DNA of 64,000 nt from CADEDH01 sp041394285 (GCA_041394285.1 JAWKIL010000011.1:124001-188000), one strand, 5' to 3'; counted from the first letter of the stretch, positions 18,064 through 28,009 are shown. The notes: generated by a model not told the origin, from the sequence alone. Program-made: numbers and translations.

Positions 18064-18376
18064 CGGCTTCTCGCTGGGGTGTGGTGGACGAGAACGTGCG
18101 GGGAGCGCCCATCAGGCGGGCCCGGACCCGGCCGAGCCGCTGATGGCGGTGCTCGGCCGGGCCCCGGCGGGGCAGGTGACGTTCGATCGTCACCGGGATG
18201 CCGTCGTGGCCCGGCATCCCACCGGCGGCGGCCACCACAGGGTCGGCGGCGGCCGGCTCCAGCCCCTGATTCGATTCCGGTACCCAGGCCCGGGGGCGGT
18301 GGCGGGCGCGGCCCAGCAGGCCCACCAGCGCGGAGGCCAGGGCGGCCGGCAACGAACCGACTTCCCGGCCGCTCAC
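18038..18376 (-). CDS. Small hypothetical protein in the glycan operon
   Basis: A 112-residue protein of unknown function. GTG start at 18376 overlaps the stop of the upstream GT9 gene by four bases and its end overlaps the start of the next GT9 gene by 26 bases, so it fits a coupled operon and fills what would otherwise be a 309-base gap. Arg/Pro-rich with no membrane helix or recognised motif. It could also be a non-coding spacer. Confidence 0.5.
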   Translation of the reverse strand: MSGREVGSLPAALASALVGLLGRARHRPRAWVPESNQGLEPAAADPVVAAAGGMPGHDGIPVTIERHLPRRGPAEHRHQRLGRVRARLMGAPRTFSSTTPQREADAPHLIAV

Positions 18377-19533
18377 AACAGCTCCGCCCGTCCGGTGCCG
18401 TCCTCACCGGCACGTCCCACCCGGTCGGAGTGGGCCGCCACCGGTCGGCTCAGCAGATCGTGCGCCTGGTCCACCACCTCGGCCGACTCCGGCCACCCGG
18501 GCCCCGCCGGCACTACCGCCCGGTGGCGGTCGGTGTCGAGCGGGGCCCAGCGGCGGGGGTCGGACGGGTCGGGACCGCCGAACACCACGACACTCGGCAC
18601 GCGCACCGCGACGCTGAGGTGCGAGGTGCCGGTGTCGTTGGTGACGGCGAGGCGGGCCTGCTGCAGCAGGGCCGCCAGCGGGCCGAGCGTGAGCCGCCCG
18701 GCCACATCGATGGAGGGTTCGGCCATGGCCGCCGCCACGGCGGCGGTGAGGGTGGCTTCCCCCGGGGAGCCGGTGAGCACCACGGCGATCCCCTGCCGGG
18801 CCAGGGCATCGCCCACGGCGGCGAACCGCTCGGGCGGCCACCGCCGGTTGGGGCAGCTGGCCCCCGGATGCAGGCAGACGTACGGCGCCGACCACGCCGA
18901 TCCCACGACATCCCGGGCCCGGCGCCGGTCGTCGTCGGAGACCGACATCTCCAGGTGGTCGCCATCGAGTGGCATGCCGAGGAGCTCCAGCAACCGGGTC
19001 TGGCGGTGGATCTCGTGGAGGTCGTCGGGATAGGGGTGGAAGGTGCCGGTGCCGGGGGCCGGCGCCGATGAGGCGTGGAACCCGGCCGTGTGGCGGCCCC
19101 CGACGGCCAGGGCCAGCTGATTGGTCACCGAGCCGTCGCCGTGGAGCTGGAGCACGAGATCGAACCGCTCCCGTTGCAGGGCCACCAGGCCGGCGTAGGC
19201 CACGCCCAGGTCGACGGGTGCCCACCCGTCGGCGGCGTCGGCGCCCTCGCCGGGACAGCGGGCCGGCCCTTCGGGAATGCCGGGCCAGCCTTGGAACGGC
19301 AGCACCCGGTCTACGTGGTGGCCACTGCGGGCCAGCACCTCGGACGCTCCCGGGAGACCCAGGAGGGCCAGGTCGGCCTGGGGACAGGCCGTACGGAGGG
19401 CCCGCAGAGCAGGAGCGGCGCACAGCATGTCGCCGAGTCCGGGCAGAGCCCGGATCACGAGGACCCGCCGCACCTCGTCGTACGACGCCTCGTGATCCGG
19501 GCGGCCCGTGGGCCGATCCGGGTCGGGGCTCAC
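18373..19533 (-). CDS. GT9 (heptosyltransferase-like) glycosyltransferase
   Basis: A 386-residue GT9 protein with GTG start at 19533. It has RRVLVIRALPGLGDMLCAAP at residues about 22-41, the middle-domain stretch VCLHPGASCPNRRWPPERF and the C-terminal loop VTNDTGTSHLSVAVRVPSVV. It is the first gene of a minus-strand operon followed by a small ORF, a second GT9 and a GT-B transferase. Having two GT9 enzymes in tandem suggests successive addition of heptose-like residues to a surface polymer or glycolipid; the substrate is unknown. Confidence 0.85.
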   Translation of the reverse strand: MSPDPDRPTGRPDHEASYDEVRRVLVIRALPGLGDMLCAAPALRALRTACPQADLALLGLPGASEVLARSGHHVDRVLPFQGWPGIPEGPARCPGEGADAADGWAPVDLGVAYAGLVALQRERFDLVLQLHGDGSVTNQLALAVGGRHTAGFHASSAPAPGTGTFHPYPDDLHEIHRQTRLLELLGMPLDGDHLEMSVSDDDRRRARDVVGSAWSAPYVCLHPGASCPNRRWPPERFAAVGDALARQGIAVVLTGSPGEATLTAAVAAAMAEPSIDVAGRLTLGPLAALLQQARLAVTNDTGTSHLSVAVRVPSVVVFGGPDPSDPRRWAPLDTDRHRAVVPAGPGWPESAEVVDQAHDLLSRPVAAHSDRVGRAGEDGTGRAELL

Positions 19534-19592
19534 GGGGGCTGGCTACCCGGCCCCCGAGCGCTCCAAACAGGGGGAACGTTCTCGCTCCGTGC

Positions 19593-20417
19593 TCAAGCCG
19601 GGCGCACCGCCTGGAGGGTGTAGGTCAACGGGAGCCGGTCGGGCCGCTCGGTGAGGCGCCATTCGTCGATGGCGTGGTCGAACGTCGTCAGGCCGGGCAG
19701 AGCGTCCCAGGGCACGCTGCGGTGCTCCTCCAGCGCCGTGATCCGCAGGCCGTTGTCTAGCAGGGCGGTCACGATCTCGCCCAGCCCGTGGTTCCACTCG
19801 TGCGACGTGCTGTTGGTCAGGGTCGTCTCGGTGCTCACGTACGTCCCGGGGGTGTTCCACACCAACGGCTCCGCCGTCTCGAAGTAGGGGTGGTCCACCA
19901 CCAGCTCGGGGCGATCCTCGGCCAGGGCCCATAGGAGGGGGTGGCCCTCGCGCAGGAACAGGCGCCCACCGGGCCGGAGGAGGGCCGCCACCACCTGGGC
20001 CCACCGGCTGATGCTGGGCAACCAGCCGAGGGCCCCGATGCCGGTGAACACCAGGTCGAACCGCTCCCGACCCAGGATGTCGGGGGCGTCGTAGAGGTCA
20101 CCCTGGTGGAAGGCCACGTCGACGCCGGCCAGCTCGGCCAGCCGCCGGGCTTCCACCAGGGCCGGGGGCGAGAAGTCGAGGCCCTCCATGCGAGCGCCGA
20201 GGCGGGCCAGCGACACGGTGTCGGTGCCGATGTGGCACTGGAGGTGCACGCCGTCGAGTCCCTCGATCGGGCCCAGGCGGGGCAGGTCGAAGCGCACCAC
20301 GTCGCTGATGAAGTCGGGCTCGGCGGCGAACCGGTGGAAGTTGTAGTCGGGCGAGGCGGCGTGGACCGCCGCCCGCTCGTCCCACAGCGCCCGGTTGATC
20401 CTGGTGGAGGCGTCCAT
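19593..20417 (-). CDS. Class I SAM-dependent methyltransferase
   Basis: A 274-residue methyltransferase. The start was set at the ATG at 20417 (MDASTRINRALWDERAAVHA) where similarity to the family begins; the frame is open further upstream through low-complexity sequence. SAM-site features are a degenerate motif I (LQCHIGTDTVSLARLG, typical of this subgroup), the acidic end of strand 2 (GLDFSPPALVEARRLA) and post-III (LLRPGGRLFLREGHP). The substrate is unknown. It lies on the minus strand between the GT operon and fumC. Confidence 0.82.
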   Translation of the reverse strand: MDASTRINRALWDERAAVHAASPDYNFHRFAAEPDFISDVVRFDLPRLGPIEGLDGVHLQCHIGTDTVSLARLGARMEGLDFSPPALVEARRLAELAGVDVAFHQGDLYDAPDILGRERFDLVFTGIGALGWLPSISRWAQVVAALLRPGGRLFLREGHPLLWALAEDRPELVVDHPYFETAEPLVWNTPGTYVSTETTLTNSTSHEWNHGLGEIVTALLDNGLRITALEEHRSVPWDALPGLTTFDHAIDEWRLTERPDRLPLTYTLQAVRPA

Positions 20418-20460
20418 CCCGCCATTCTCGCGACGCAACCCCACCGCCGCAGCCGCTTTC

Positions 20461-20555
20461 GCCCAGCCCGGCCCGGCCCAGCCCGGCCCGGCGGGGATGG
20501 GGCCCCGACGGCGAGATGGGGGAGGCCGCCTGCGGCCGGCGGGGGCGCAGCCCCC
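20461..20555. terminator. fumC 3' hairpin and short GC repeat
   Basis: GGGGGC (20541-20546) and GCCCCC (20550-20555) form a hairpin eight bases past the fumC stop codon, in the sense of fumC transcription. Next to it are two copies of a 15-base GC-rich unit (20461-20475 and 20476-20490). No T-run, so terminator strength is uncertain. Confidence 0.5.
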
Positions 20556-20562
20556 GAACAAC

Positions 20563-21969
<1,407 letters not shown>

Positions 21970-21981
21970 CCCGCCACCATG

Positions 21982-22037
21982 CCCCGAAATTAGGAGTCTC
22001 AGCCGTGCTCAGTACGGCTCAGGCTCCTAATTTGGGG
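21982..22037. repeat. Long hairpin repeat, copy 1 (GAAATTAGGAG family)
   Basis: Inverted repeat: CCCCGAAATTAGGAG (21982-21996) and CTCCTAATTTGGGG (22024-22037), with an inner AGCCGT/ACGGCT stem. It shares the 12 bases CGAAATTAGGAG and the general plan with a second copy at 24139-24185. This copy lies between divergently transcribed genes, so it is not a simple terminator. Confidence 0.8.
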
Positions 22038-22081
22038 AGACGGGCCGGGTTCGACCGGCCGCACCACCACGGGGGAATGCC

Positions 22082-23221
22082 ATGAACGCCACCACGGTCG
22101 TCGACCGGGTACCGGCCGGGATCATCTCGGCCGACTCGCACATCACCGAGCCGCCCGACTGCTACACGAAGTACATCGACCCCAGGTACCGGGACGAGGC
22201 GCCGAAGATCATCACCCATGAGACCAAGGGCGACCTGTTCATCATCCCCGGCATGAAGCCCATCGCCATCGCCCCCCTCAGCTCGGCCGGGATCCCGTCG
22301 GACCAGCTCCGCAACCACGGCAAGCGCTTCTCCGACATCCACCGCTCGGGCTGGGACCCGGTGGCCCGGGCCGCCGACCAGGAACGCGACGGGGTGGCGG
22401 GCGAGATCCTCTACCCCACCGTGGGCATGCTGCTGTGCAACCACAAGGACCTGGCCTACAAGCAGGCCTGCATGGAGGCCTACAACCGCTGGATCGCCGA
22501 GTACTGCGCCCACGACCCCAGCCGACTGTTCGGTCTGGGCCAGAGCGCGCTCCTGTCGGTGGAGCAGGGCATCGACGACCTGGTCAAGATGAAGGACATG
22601 GGCCTGAAGGGCATCATGATGCCCGGCTTCCCGGCCGACACGTACAACGGCAACAGCCCCGACTACGACGACCCGTACTGGGACCCGTTCTGGGAGGCGT
22701 CGATCGAGCTGAAGATGCCGATCAGCTTCCACATCCTCACCATGGGCAGCCAGCGCCACCGGGGCCCGAAGATCGCCAGCTTCATGTCGATCATCCGGGG
22801 CAACCAGGACGTGATCGCCATGTTCGTGCTGGGCGGCGTGTTCGAGCGCCACCCGAACCTGAAGCTGGTGTGCTCCGAGGCCGACGCCGGCTGGATCCCC
22901 CACTTCATGTACCGCATGGACCACGCCGTGAACCGGGAGGGCGCGGTGATGGGCTACAAGAAGCTGTCGAAGATGCCGTCGGAGTTCTGCCTCGACCACA
23001 TCCGCCTCACCTTCCAGGACGACTGGGTGGCGTTCAAGATGTGCCGCCTCGACGACACCCCGATGCACCGGATGCTGTGCTGGGCCAGCGACTTCCCCCA
23101 CCTCGACTCCACCTGGCCCTGGAGCCAGGAGCTGCTGGGCGAGCACACGGCCCAGCTCACCGACACCGAGCTGCGGGCCATCCTGCACGACAACCTGGCC
23201 GAGGTCTACGACCTCGGTTAG
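22082..23221 (+). CDS. Amidohydrolase-2 family metal-dependent hydrolase/decarboxylase
   Basis: A 379-residue TIM-barrel protein of the amidohydrolase-2 family, the group that holds ACMSD and gamma-resorcylate decarboxylase. ISADSHITEP near the N-terminus supplies a metal-site aspartate and histidine (the usual DxH), and FHILT, SEADAGWIPHFMYRMDH and WASDFPHLDSTWPWS supply later active-site residues. The length and the SDFPH motif are typical of actinobacterial members found in aromatic and steroid ring degradation clusters. A second family member lies at 24192-25364. The precise substrate cannot be read from sequence. Confidence 0.85.
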   Translation: MNATTVVDRVPAGIISADSHITEPPDCYTKYIDPRYRDEAPKIITHETKGDLFIIPGMKPIAIAPLSSAGIPSDQLRNHGKRFSDIHRSGWDPVARAADQERDGVAGEILYPTVGMLLCNHKDLAYKQACMEAYNRWIAEYCAHDPSRLFGLGQSALLSVEQGIDDLVKMKDMGLKGIMMPGFPADTYNGNSPDYDDPYWDPFWEASIELKMPISFHILTMGSQRHRGPKIASFMSIIRGNQDVIAMFVLGGVFERHPNLKLVCSEADAGWIPHFMYRMDHAVNREGAVMGYKKLSKMPSEFCLDHIRLTFQDDWVAFKMCRLDDTPMHRMLCWASDFPHLDSTWPWSQELLGEHTAQLTDTELRAILHDNLAEVYDLG

Positions 23222-23234
23222 AGCCGATCCAACC

Positions 23235-23287
23235 CCGGAACTCTGACGTGGCGTGCCGCCGGCCGGCTTGCGCCGTCAGAGTTCCGG
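23235..23287. terminator. Strong hairpin after the amidohydrolase gene
   Basis: Perfect 14-base inverted repeat, CCGGAACTCTGACG (23235-23248) and complement (23274-23287), with further pairing in the GC-rich loop, followed by GTTTGCC. It starts 14 bases after the amidohydrolase stop codon. Confidence 0.75.
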
Positions 23288-23346
23288 TTTGCCGGTTGGC
23301 GGGCGGGGGCAGTGACGGGGTGTTCGACCACCCGGAGGTTTCCGTC

Positions 23347-24135
23347 ATGGACCGCGCCGCCAGCCCGAGCCCCAACGCCAGCTCCCAGCCCCCGCCGACG
23401 ACGGACGCCGGAGCTGGGCTACGTCGAACGCTGCACCAGTGGCTGGAGCGCATCGAGTCGAACCCGAAGCTCGACGCCGTGGCCACCCAGCTCGACGGGC
23501 TGGCGGCCAAGGTCAGCCCCGGCCGCACCGGTGAGGTGCTACGGGGCGAGCCCCTCGGCCACCCCCTCCACCCGGCCCTCACCGACCTGCCGATCGGGTT
23601 CTTCACCTCGGCCAACGTGCTCGACCTGATCGGAGGGCGCGGGGGCCGCACCGCCGCCCGCCGCCTGATCGCCCTCGGCCTGCTGTCGGTGCCGGCCACG
23701 GCGGCCGCCGGGCTGGCCGACTACTCGGGCATGACCGACCCCAAGGCCCGCCGGGTGGCGGCCGTGCACGCCGCCGGCAACGGCGTGGCCGCCCTGCTGT
23801 ATCTCGCCTCGTGGCGGGCCCGGGGCCGCAGCCGGTACATCCGGGGCAAGCTGCTCGCCCTGGCCGGGGCCGGGGTGGCCACCGGCGCCGGGTACCTCGG
23901 GGGCCGGCTCGCCTTCGGCGAGAACGGGGGCGGGGGTGGCGGCGACGATTCGGCCGACGACCCGACCAACCCCCACCTGATCGGGCGGACCGAGGCGGCC
24001 GAGGTCCTCACCGTCCCCGTCGACCGGATCGACGTGATGGTGGCCGACGGGATCCTGTTGCCTGTGCCCGACACCGACGGCGAGCTGCTGTTCGACCGGG
24101 CCATGGTCGACGCCGTCCGCCACCAGGGTGGGTGA
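23347..24135 (+). CDS. DUF2231 membrane protein with C-terminal soluble domain
   Basis: A 262-residue protein. The DUF2231 hallmark GHPLHPALTDLPIGFFTSA is at residues about 75-93 and about four membrane helices follow (residues 80-200). After a Gly/Asp-rich linker there is a C-terminal stretch (PHLIGRTEAAEVLTVPVDRI) that in related proteins precedes or belongs to a Rieske-like domain, but no Rieske cysteines are present here. The ATG at 23347 has GGAGG eight bases upstream, a strong ribosome site. Function unknown. Confidence 0.8.
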   Translation: MDRAASPSPNASSQPPPTTDAGAGLRRTLHQWLERIESNPKLDAVATQLDGLAAKVSPGRTGEVLRGEPLGHPLHPALTDLPIGFFTSANVLDLIGGRGGRTAARRLIALGLLSVPATAAAGLADYSGMTDPKARRVAAVHAAGNGVAALLYLASWRARGRSRYIRGKLLALAGAGVATGAGYLGGRLAFGENGGGGGGDDSADDPTNPHLIGRTEAAEVLTVPVDRIDVMVADGILLPVPDTDGELLFDRAMVDAVRHQGG

Positions 24136-24138
24136 CAC

Positions 24139-24185
24139 GAAATTAGGAGCTTCAGCGGCGCTGAGCGCCGCTCAGGCTCCTCAGA
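24139..24185. repeat. Long hairpin repeat, copy 2 (GAAATTAGGAG family)
   Basis: Hairpin AGGAGC (24145-24150) with GCTCCT (24176-24181) and inner AGCGGCGC (24154-24161) with GCGCCGCT (24165-24172). Related to the copy at 21982-22037. It separates two converging genes and can act as a bidirectional terminator. Confidence 0.8.
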
Positions 24186-24191
24186 ATGCCG

Positions 24192-25364
24192 TCACGCCGC
24201 GGCCGAGGGGAGCAGCTTGACGAAGTTGCCCTCGTAGAAGGCGTCACGGACCGACGGGGCGAGGTCGCCCAGGCTGGCCTCGAACCGGCCGATCGGGTTG
24301 CGGCCGCCCTCGGCGTGGGGGTAGTCGGACGAGAACAGGTACAGCTCGGGCGACGACTCCCGGATCAGCGCGCCCACGTCCTCGAACACGTAGGGCGTGA
24401 AGGCCAGCTGCTCCCGGATCTGCTCCGACGGCCGGCGGGTGAAGGCCCGCAGCTCGGGCTCGGACCGGGCCCAGATCTCGGCCGCGTGGTCGAGCCGGCG
24501 CAGCAGGCCCGGCACCCACGTGGCCCCCAGCTCCACCGCCGCCCCCCGCAGGTTCCGGTGGCGCTCCAGCACCCCGTCGAGCACGAGCACCGACAGGAAC
24601 TCCTCGCTCGACTGGTGGATCACCGTCAGGTCCTTGGACCGCACGTTCTCGGCCCCGCCCAGCCAGTCCTTGGGCTGGGGCCGCCCCGTGTTCATGTACT
24701 CGGGCCGGATCTGGATGGGCTGGGCCCCCACGTGGAGCAGGAACGGGATCCCGGCCTCGGCCAGGCGGGCCCAGATCGGGTCGAGCTCGTCGTGGCCCGG
24801 TGAGCGGCCCCCGCACGGACCGGCCGGCACCCACACCCCCTGGGCCCCCAGCTCCAGCGCGCGCTCCAGCTCGGCGGCGGCCAGGGCCGGGTCGTCCAGC
24901 GGGAGCACGGCCACCGGCAGGAGGCGGGGGTCGTCGGCGCAGAAGGCGGCCATGGCCCGGTTGTGGGCCCGGGCCGCGGCGTAGCGAGCGGCGACGTCGC
25001 GCAGGAAGAACACCTGGCCGGCCGAGAACGACGAGAACACCCACTGGGCCCGGAAGCCGAGGAGGTCGAGGGCCCGGGTCCGCTCGGCCGGGTTGAAGGC
25101 ACCGAGGGCGTCGTAGTTCTTGCCCGACGTCATCACGTCGCGGGCCAGCTCGTCGGCCCGGGCCGGCTCGTGGGCCCGCTCCGCCACCAGCCGGGCCATC
25201 CGCTCGGCCGGGGTCGCGGCCCCGCCGGGGGCCGCCATCGGCGGGATGGCCAGCGGGGGGATCACGCCCCGGAACGCCGGGTCGAGGTACTCGACCAGGA
25301 AGTCGGGCAGCTCCATCAGGTGGCTGTCGGCGTCGAAATAGGTCCGACCTTCGGCGTAGGGCAT
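24192..25364 (-). CDS. Amidohydrolase-2 family protein
   Basis: A 390-residue member of the amidohydrolase-2 family, related to but clearly different from the one at 22082. It has YFDADSHLMELPDF at the N-terminus (metal-site DxH), LLHVGAQP in mid-barrel and LFSSDYPHAEGGRNPIGRF near the C-terminus (metal aspartate). The start at 25364 is set where homology begins. It lies 37 bases downstream of the SRPBCC gene on the minus strand, so they are probably co-transcribed. The likely role is hydrolysis or decarboxylation of a ring-cleavage product. Confidence 0.85.
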   Translation of the reverse strand: MPYAEGRTYFDADSHLMELPDFLVEYLDPAFRGVIPPLAIPPMAAPGGAATPAERMARLVAERAHEPARADELARDVMTSGKNYDALGAFNPAERTRALDLLGFRAQWVFSSFSAGQVFFLRDVAARYAAARAHNRAMAAFCADDPRLLPVAVLPLDDPALAAAELERALELGAQGVWVPAGPCGGRSPGHDELDPIWARLAEAGIPFLLHVGAQPIQIRPEYMNTGRPQPKDWLGGAENVRSKDLTVIHQSSEEFLSVLVLDGVLERHRNLRGAAVELGATWVPGLLRRLDHAAEIWARSEPELRAFTRRPSEQIREQLAFTPYVFEDVGALIRESSPELYLFSSDYPHAEGGRNPIGRFEASLGDLAPSVRDAFYEGNFVKLLPSAAA

Positions 25365-25401
25365 GGTCCCGCTCGCTCTCTCGCTCGTCTGTCGGCCGGG
25401 C

Positions 25402-25815
25402 TCAGCCGGCCAGGAACTTCTTGAAGCCCTTGATGGCGCCCGAGTAGATGCCGTTGGCCATGGCCACGCCCTCCTCCTCCGGCACCCCGTTGACCTCGAA
25501 GTTCCCCTGCCACTCGATGCCGGTGGTGGCACCGTTGTCGGTCAGCTTCACCGTGGCCACGTAGCGCTCGAAGGGCAGCGGCCCGTCGAGGATGGTGTAG
25601 CTGAAGGCGTGGTTGTCGTCGTCGAGCCAGGTCAGGCGCTCCACCACCGTGCCGCCGGGCATGCCCAGGAACCGGTCCTGGCCGATGCCGGAGCCCTTGA
25701 CCTCGGTCTCGGGCATGCCCCGCATGTACTTGTGGATGCCGCCGAAGTCGGCCACGACGGGCCAGACCTTGTCGACGGGGTGATCGAAGGTGTCGGTGAC
25801 GGTCACGGTGGTCAT
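25402..25815 (-). CDS. SRPBCC (START/Bet v1-like) family protein
   Basis: A 137-residue protein with the SRPBCC pattern: an N-terminal strand and helix (FDHPVDKVWPVVADFGGIHKY), mid-protein strands (GGTVVERLTWLDDD, FSYTILDGPLPFERYVATV) and a long C-terminal helix (ANGIYSGAIKGFKKFL). Such single-domain proteins bind hydrophobic ligands; some are polyketide cyclases. The ATG at 25815 is divergent from the dioxygenase beta gene with only 36 bases between, so the two sides probably share a control region. Confidence 0.83.
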   Translation of the reverse strand: MTTVTVTDTFDHPVDKVWPVVADFGGIHKYMRGMPETEVKGSGIGQDRFLGMPGGTVVERLTWLDDDNHAFSYTILDGPLPFERYVATVKLTDNGATTGIEWQGNFEVNGVPEEEGVAMANGIYSGAIKGFKKFLAG

Positions 25816-25851
25816 GGGCAGCACCGTACTTCGCCGCGCGAGACTGGGGCC

Positions 25852-26418
25852 ATGTCGACGGGACACGACCGTGACGAGCGGCTGGAGCGCCTCCTGCTCA
25901 CCCAGGAGCTGACCGATGTGTTGTACGACGAGGCCGAGCTGCTCGACGAGGGCCGGTGGGAGGAGTGGCTCGACCTCCTGGCCGACGACCTCTCCTACGT
26001 CATGCCGCTCCGGCTCAACGTGGCCGTCGGTGAGCACGGCGCGAGAGAACAGACCCGGGGCGGGGAGGAGGTGTGCTGGTTCGACGAGGGCAAGCACACG
26101 CTCACCCAGCGGGTGGGTCAGCTCCGCACCGGGGTCCACTGGGCCGAGGAGCCGCTGAGCCGGGTGAGCCACCTGGTCACCAACGTGCGGCTGCGGCGGA
26201 TCGAGCTGCCCGAGGTGGAGCTGTCGTGCCGGTTCGTGGTGCACCGCAACCGGGTGGCCGACGAGACCGACTTCTTCGTCGGCCGCCGCCACGACACCTG
26301 GCGCCAGACCGATGGCACCGGTGGCACCGACGGTGCCGGGGGCTGGAAGCTGGCCCGCCGGGAGCTCCTGCTGGACCAGAACGTGCTCCTGGCCAAGAAC
26401 CTGACGCTGCTCTTCTGA
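25852..26418 (+). CDS. Ring-hydroxylating dioxygenase beta subunit
   Basis: A 188-residue small subunit of an aromatic ring-hydroxylating oxygenase. It has the beta-subunit SnoaL-like (cone) fold pattern: EAELLDEGRWEEWLDLLADD followed by SYVMPLR near the N-terminus, SHLVTNVRLRRIE in the middle and WKLARRELLLDQNVLL near the end. It holds no metal and builds the alpha3beta3 oxygenase with the alpha subunit encoded 15 bases downstream. A DGTGGTDGAGG linker near residue 155 looks like a local expansion. Confidence 0.88.
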   Translation: MSTGHDRDERLERLLLTQELTDVLYDEAELLDEGRWEEWLDLLADDLSYVMPLRLNVAVGEHGAREQTRGGEEVCWFDEGKHTLTQRVGQLRTGVHWAEEPLSRVSHLVTNVRLRRIELPEVELSCRFVVHRNRVADETDFFVGRRHDTWRQTDGTGGTDGAGGWKLARRELLLDQNVLLAKNLTLLF

Positions 26419-26433
26419 GGGGAATCGAACACG

Positions 26434-27780
26434 ATGGACCTGACCGACCTCCTCGACGCCGACAACGGCGTGATCAGCCGGGAGATCTTCGTGAGCGAGG
26501 CCGTCTACCAGGCCGAGCTGGAGCACCTCTTCCCCCGGGCCTGGCTGCTGGTGGGCCACGAGAGCCAGATCCCCGAGCCGGGCGACTTCTTCAGCTCCCG
26601 CATGGGCACCGAGTCGGTGCTGCTGACGCGGGACTCCGACGGCGCCGTCCACGTGCTGCTCAACTCGTGCCGCCACCGGGGCATGAAGGTGTGCCGCTAC
26701 GACGAGGGCAACACGCTCAACTTCCTGTGCCCCTACCACGGCTGGACCTACTCCACCGACGGCACGCTGGTGTCGGTGGCCGGGGAGCTGTTCGGCGTCC
26801 CCCACTTCCGGGCCGGCTACGGGGGCAAGCTCGACCGCTCGGCCTGGGGCCTCGTGCCCTGCCCCCGGGTGTGCAACTACCACGGGCTGATCTTCGCCTC
26901 GTGGGACCCCGACGCCCCGCCGTTCGAGGAGTACCTGGGCGACTTCCACTGGTGGCTCGACAACCTGTGCTCGAACGCCTCGGGTGAGATCGGCCAGGTG
27001 CGGGTGGCCCGGGGGGTGCAGAAGTGGCGGATCCGGGCCAACTGGAAGTTCGTGTCGGAGAACTTCCTGGGCGACAACTACCACGGGCCGCCGTCGCACG
27101 AGTCGGTCGACGCCGTGGGCATCGGGCCCGGCGGCACCTCGGCCGCCACCCGCCACGGGGCGGCCCCGGGGCGGCCCCGCAGCATCGCCTCGACCTCGTT
27201 CACCCGGCTCGGCCACGGGGCCACGGGCTCGGTGCGCTACTTCCTGGGCTACCCGGCCTTCGAGGAGCCGGAGCTCACCGCCTATTTCGAGCGGTGCGAG
27301 GCGGCCCGGGCCACGAGGTTCGAGGCCGAAGGCCGCCCGATCGGGGCCATGGGGCCGGCCACCCTGTTCCCGTCGATGTCGTTCCACGCCGGCCCGTTCC
27401 CCCGGGCCCTGATGGTGGCCCACCCGGTGAGCCCGTGGGAGACCGAGGTGTGGCGGTGGTACCTGGTCGACGCCGACGCCCCGCCCGAGGTCGCCGACTG
27501 GCTGCGCCGTTACTACCTCCGCTACTCGGGGCCGGGTGGGCTGGTGGAGCAGGACGACATGGAGAACTGGGACTACGCCACCGAGGCCAGCCGGGGCCCG
27601 ATCGCCCGCCGCTATCCGTACAACTACCAGCTGGGCCTGGGCATGACCCAGCCCAGCTCGCTGCGGGGGGCGGTGGAGAGCGACTACTTCATGACCGAGG
27701 AGAACGCCCGCAACTTCTACCGGCGCTGGGGCGAGTTCGTGCGGGGCGACTCCTGGTCGGCGTTGATGGCGGGCGCATGA
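26434..27780 (+). CDS. Rieske ring-hydroxylating dioxygenase alpha subunit
   Basis: A 448-residue oxygenase alpha subunit. The Rieske centre is complete (Cys79, His81, Cys99, His102 in CRHRG...CPYHGW). The mononuclear iron site is in ENFLGDNYHGPPSHES, giving Asp214 as the bridging residue and His217 and His222 as ligands. The catalytic domain extends to the C-terminus. With the beta subunit it inserts oxygen into an aromatic ring using electrons from a ferredoxin; the ferredoxin gene overlaps its stop codon. No ferredoxin reductase gene is present nearby. The substrate is unknown; the neighbouring amidohydrolases point to aromatic acid catabolism. Confidence 0.92.
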   Translation: MDLTDLLDADNGVISREIFVSEAVYQAELEHLFPRAWLLVGHESQIPEPGDFFSSRMGTESVLLTRDSDGAVHVLLNSCRHRGMKVCRYDEGNTLNFLCPYHGWTYSTDGTLVSVAGELFGVPHFRAGYGGKLDRSAWGLVPCPRVCNYHGLIFASWDPDAPPFEEYLGDFHWWLDNLCSNASGEIGQVRVARGVQKWRIRANWKFVSENFLGDNYHGPPSHESVDAVGIGPGGTSAATRHGAAPGRPRSIASTSFTRLGHGATGSVRYFLGYPAFEEPELTAYFERCEAARATRFEAEGRPIGAMGPATLFPSMSFHAGPFPRALMVAHPVSPWETEVWRWYLVDADAPPEVADWLRRYYLRYSGPGGLVEQDDMENWDYATEASRGPIARRYPYNYQLGLGMTQPSSLRGAVESDYFMTEENARNFYRRWGEFVRGDSWSALMAGA

Positions 27781-27992
27781 CCGGCCGCCTGAAGCTGGTG
27801 GTGGACCGTCCGGCATGCAAGGGCTACGCCAACTGCCTCGACGCCGCCCCCGGCCTGATCGACCTCGACGAGCACGACGTCGCCGTCACCCTGGCCGAGA
27901 CCTATCCCGAGACCGACCGGGCAGCGCTGGAGCGGGCGGTGGACCGGTGCCCGGCCCACGCCCTGCGCCTCGACCAGATCGACGACGCCTGA
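27777..27992 (+). CDS. [3Fe-4S] ferredoxin of the dioxygenase
   Basis: A 71-residue ferredoxin whose start ATG overlaps the alpha-subunit stop (ATGA). Cysteines at 14, 20 and 58 in CKGYANC...RCP give the CX5C pattern of single-cluster [3Fe-4S] ferredoxins that serve actinobacterial P450s and oxygenases. It is the electron donor expected for the Rieske oxygenase. This type is found instead of the usual Rieske or [2Fe-2S] ferredoxin in a subset of actinobacterial ring-hydroxylating systems. Confidence 0.9.
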   Translation: MTGRLKLVVDRPACKGYANCLDAAPGLIDLDEHDVAVTLAETYPETDRAALERAVDRCPAHALRLDQIDDA

Positions 27993-28009
27993 GGTCGGGC
28001 TCTGTCGGC

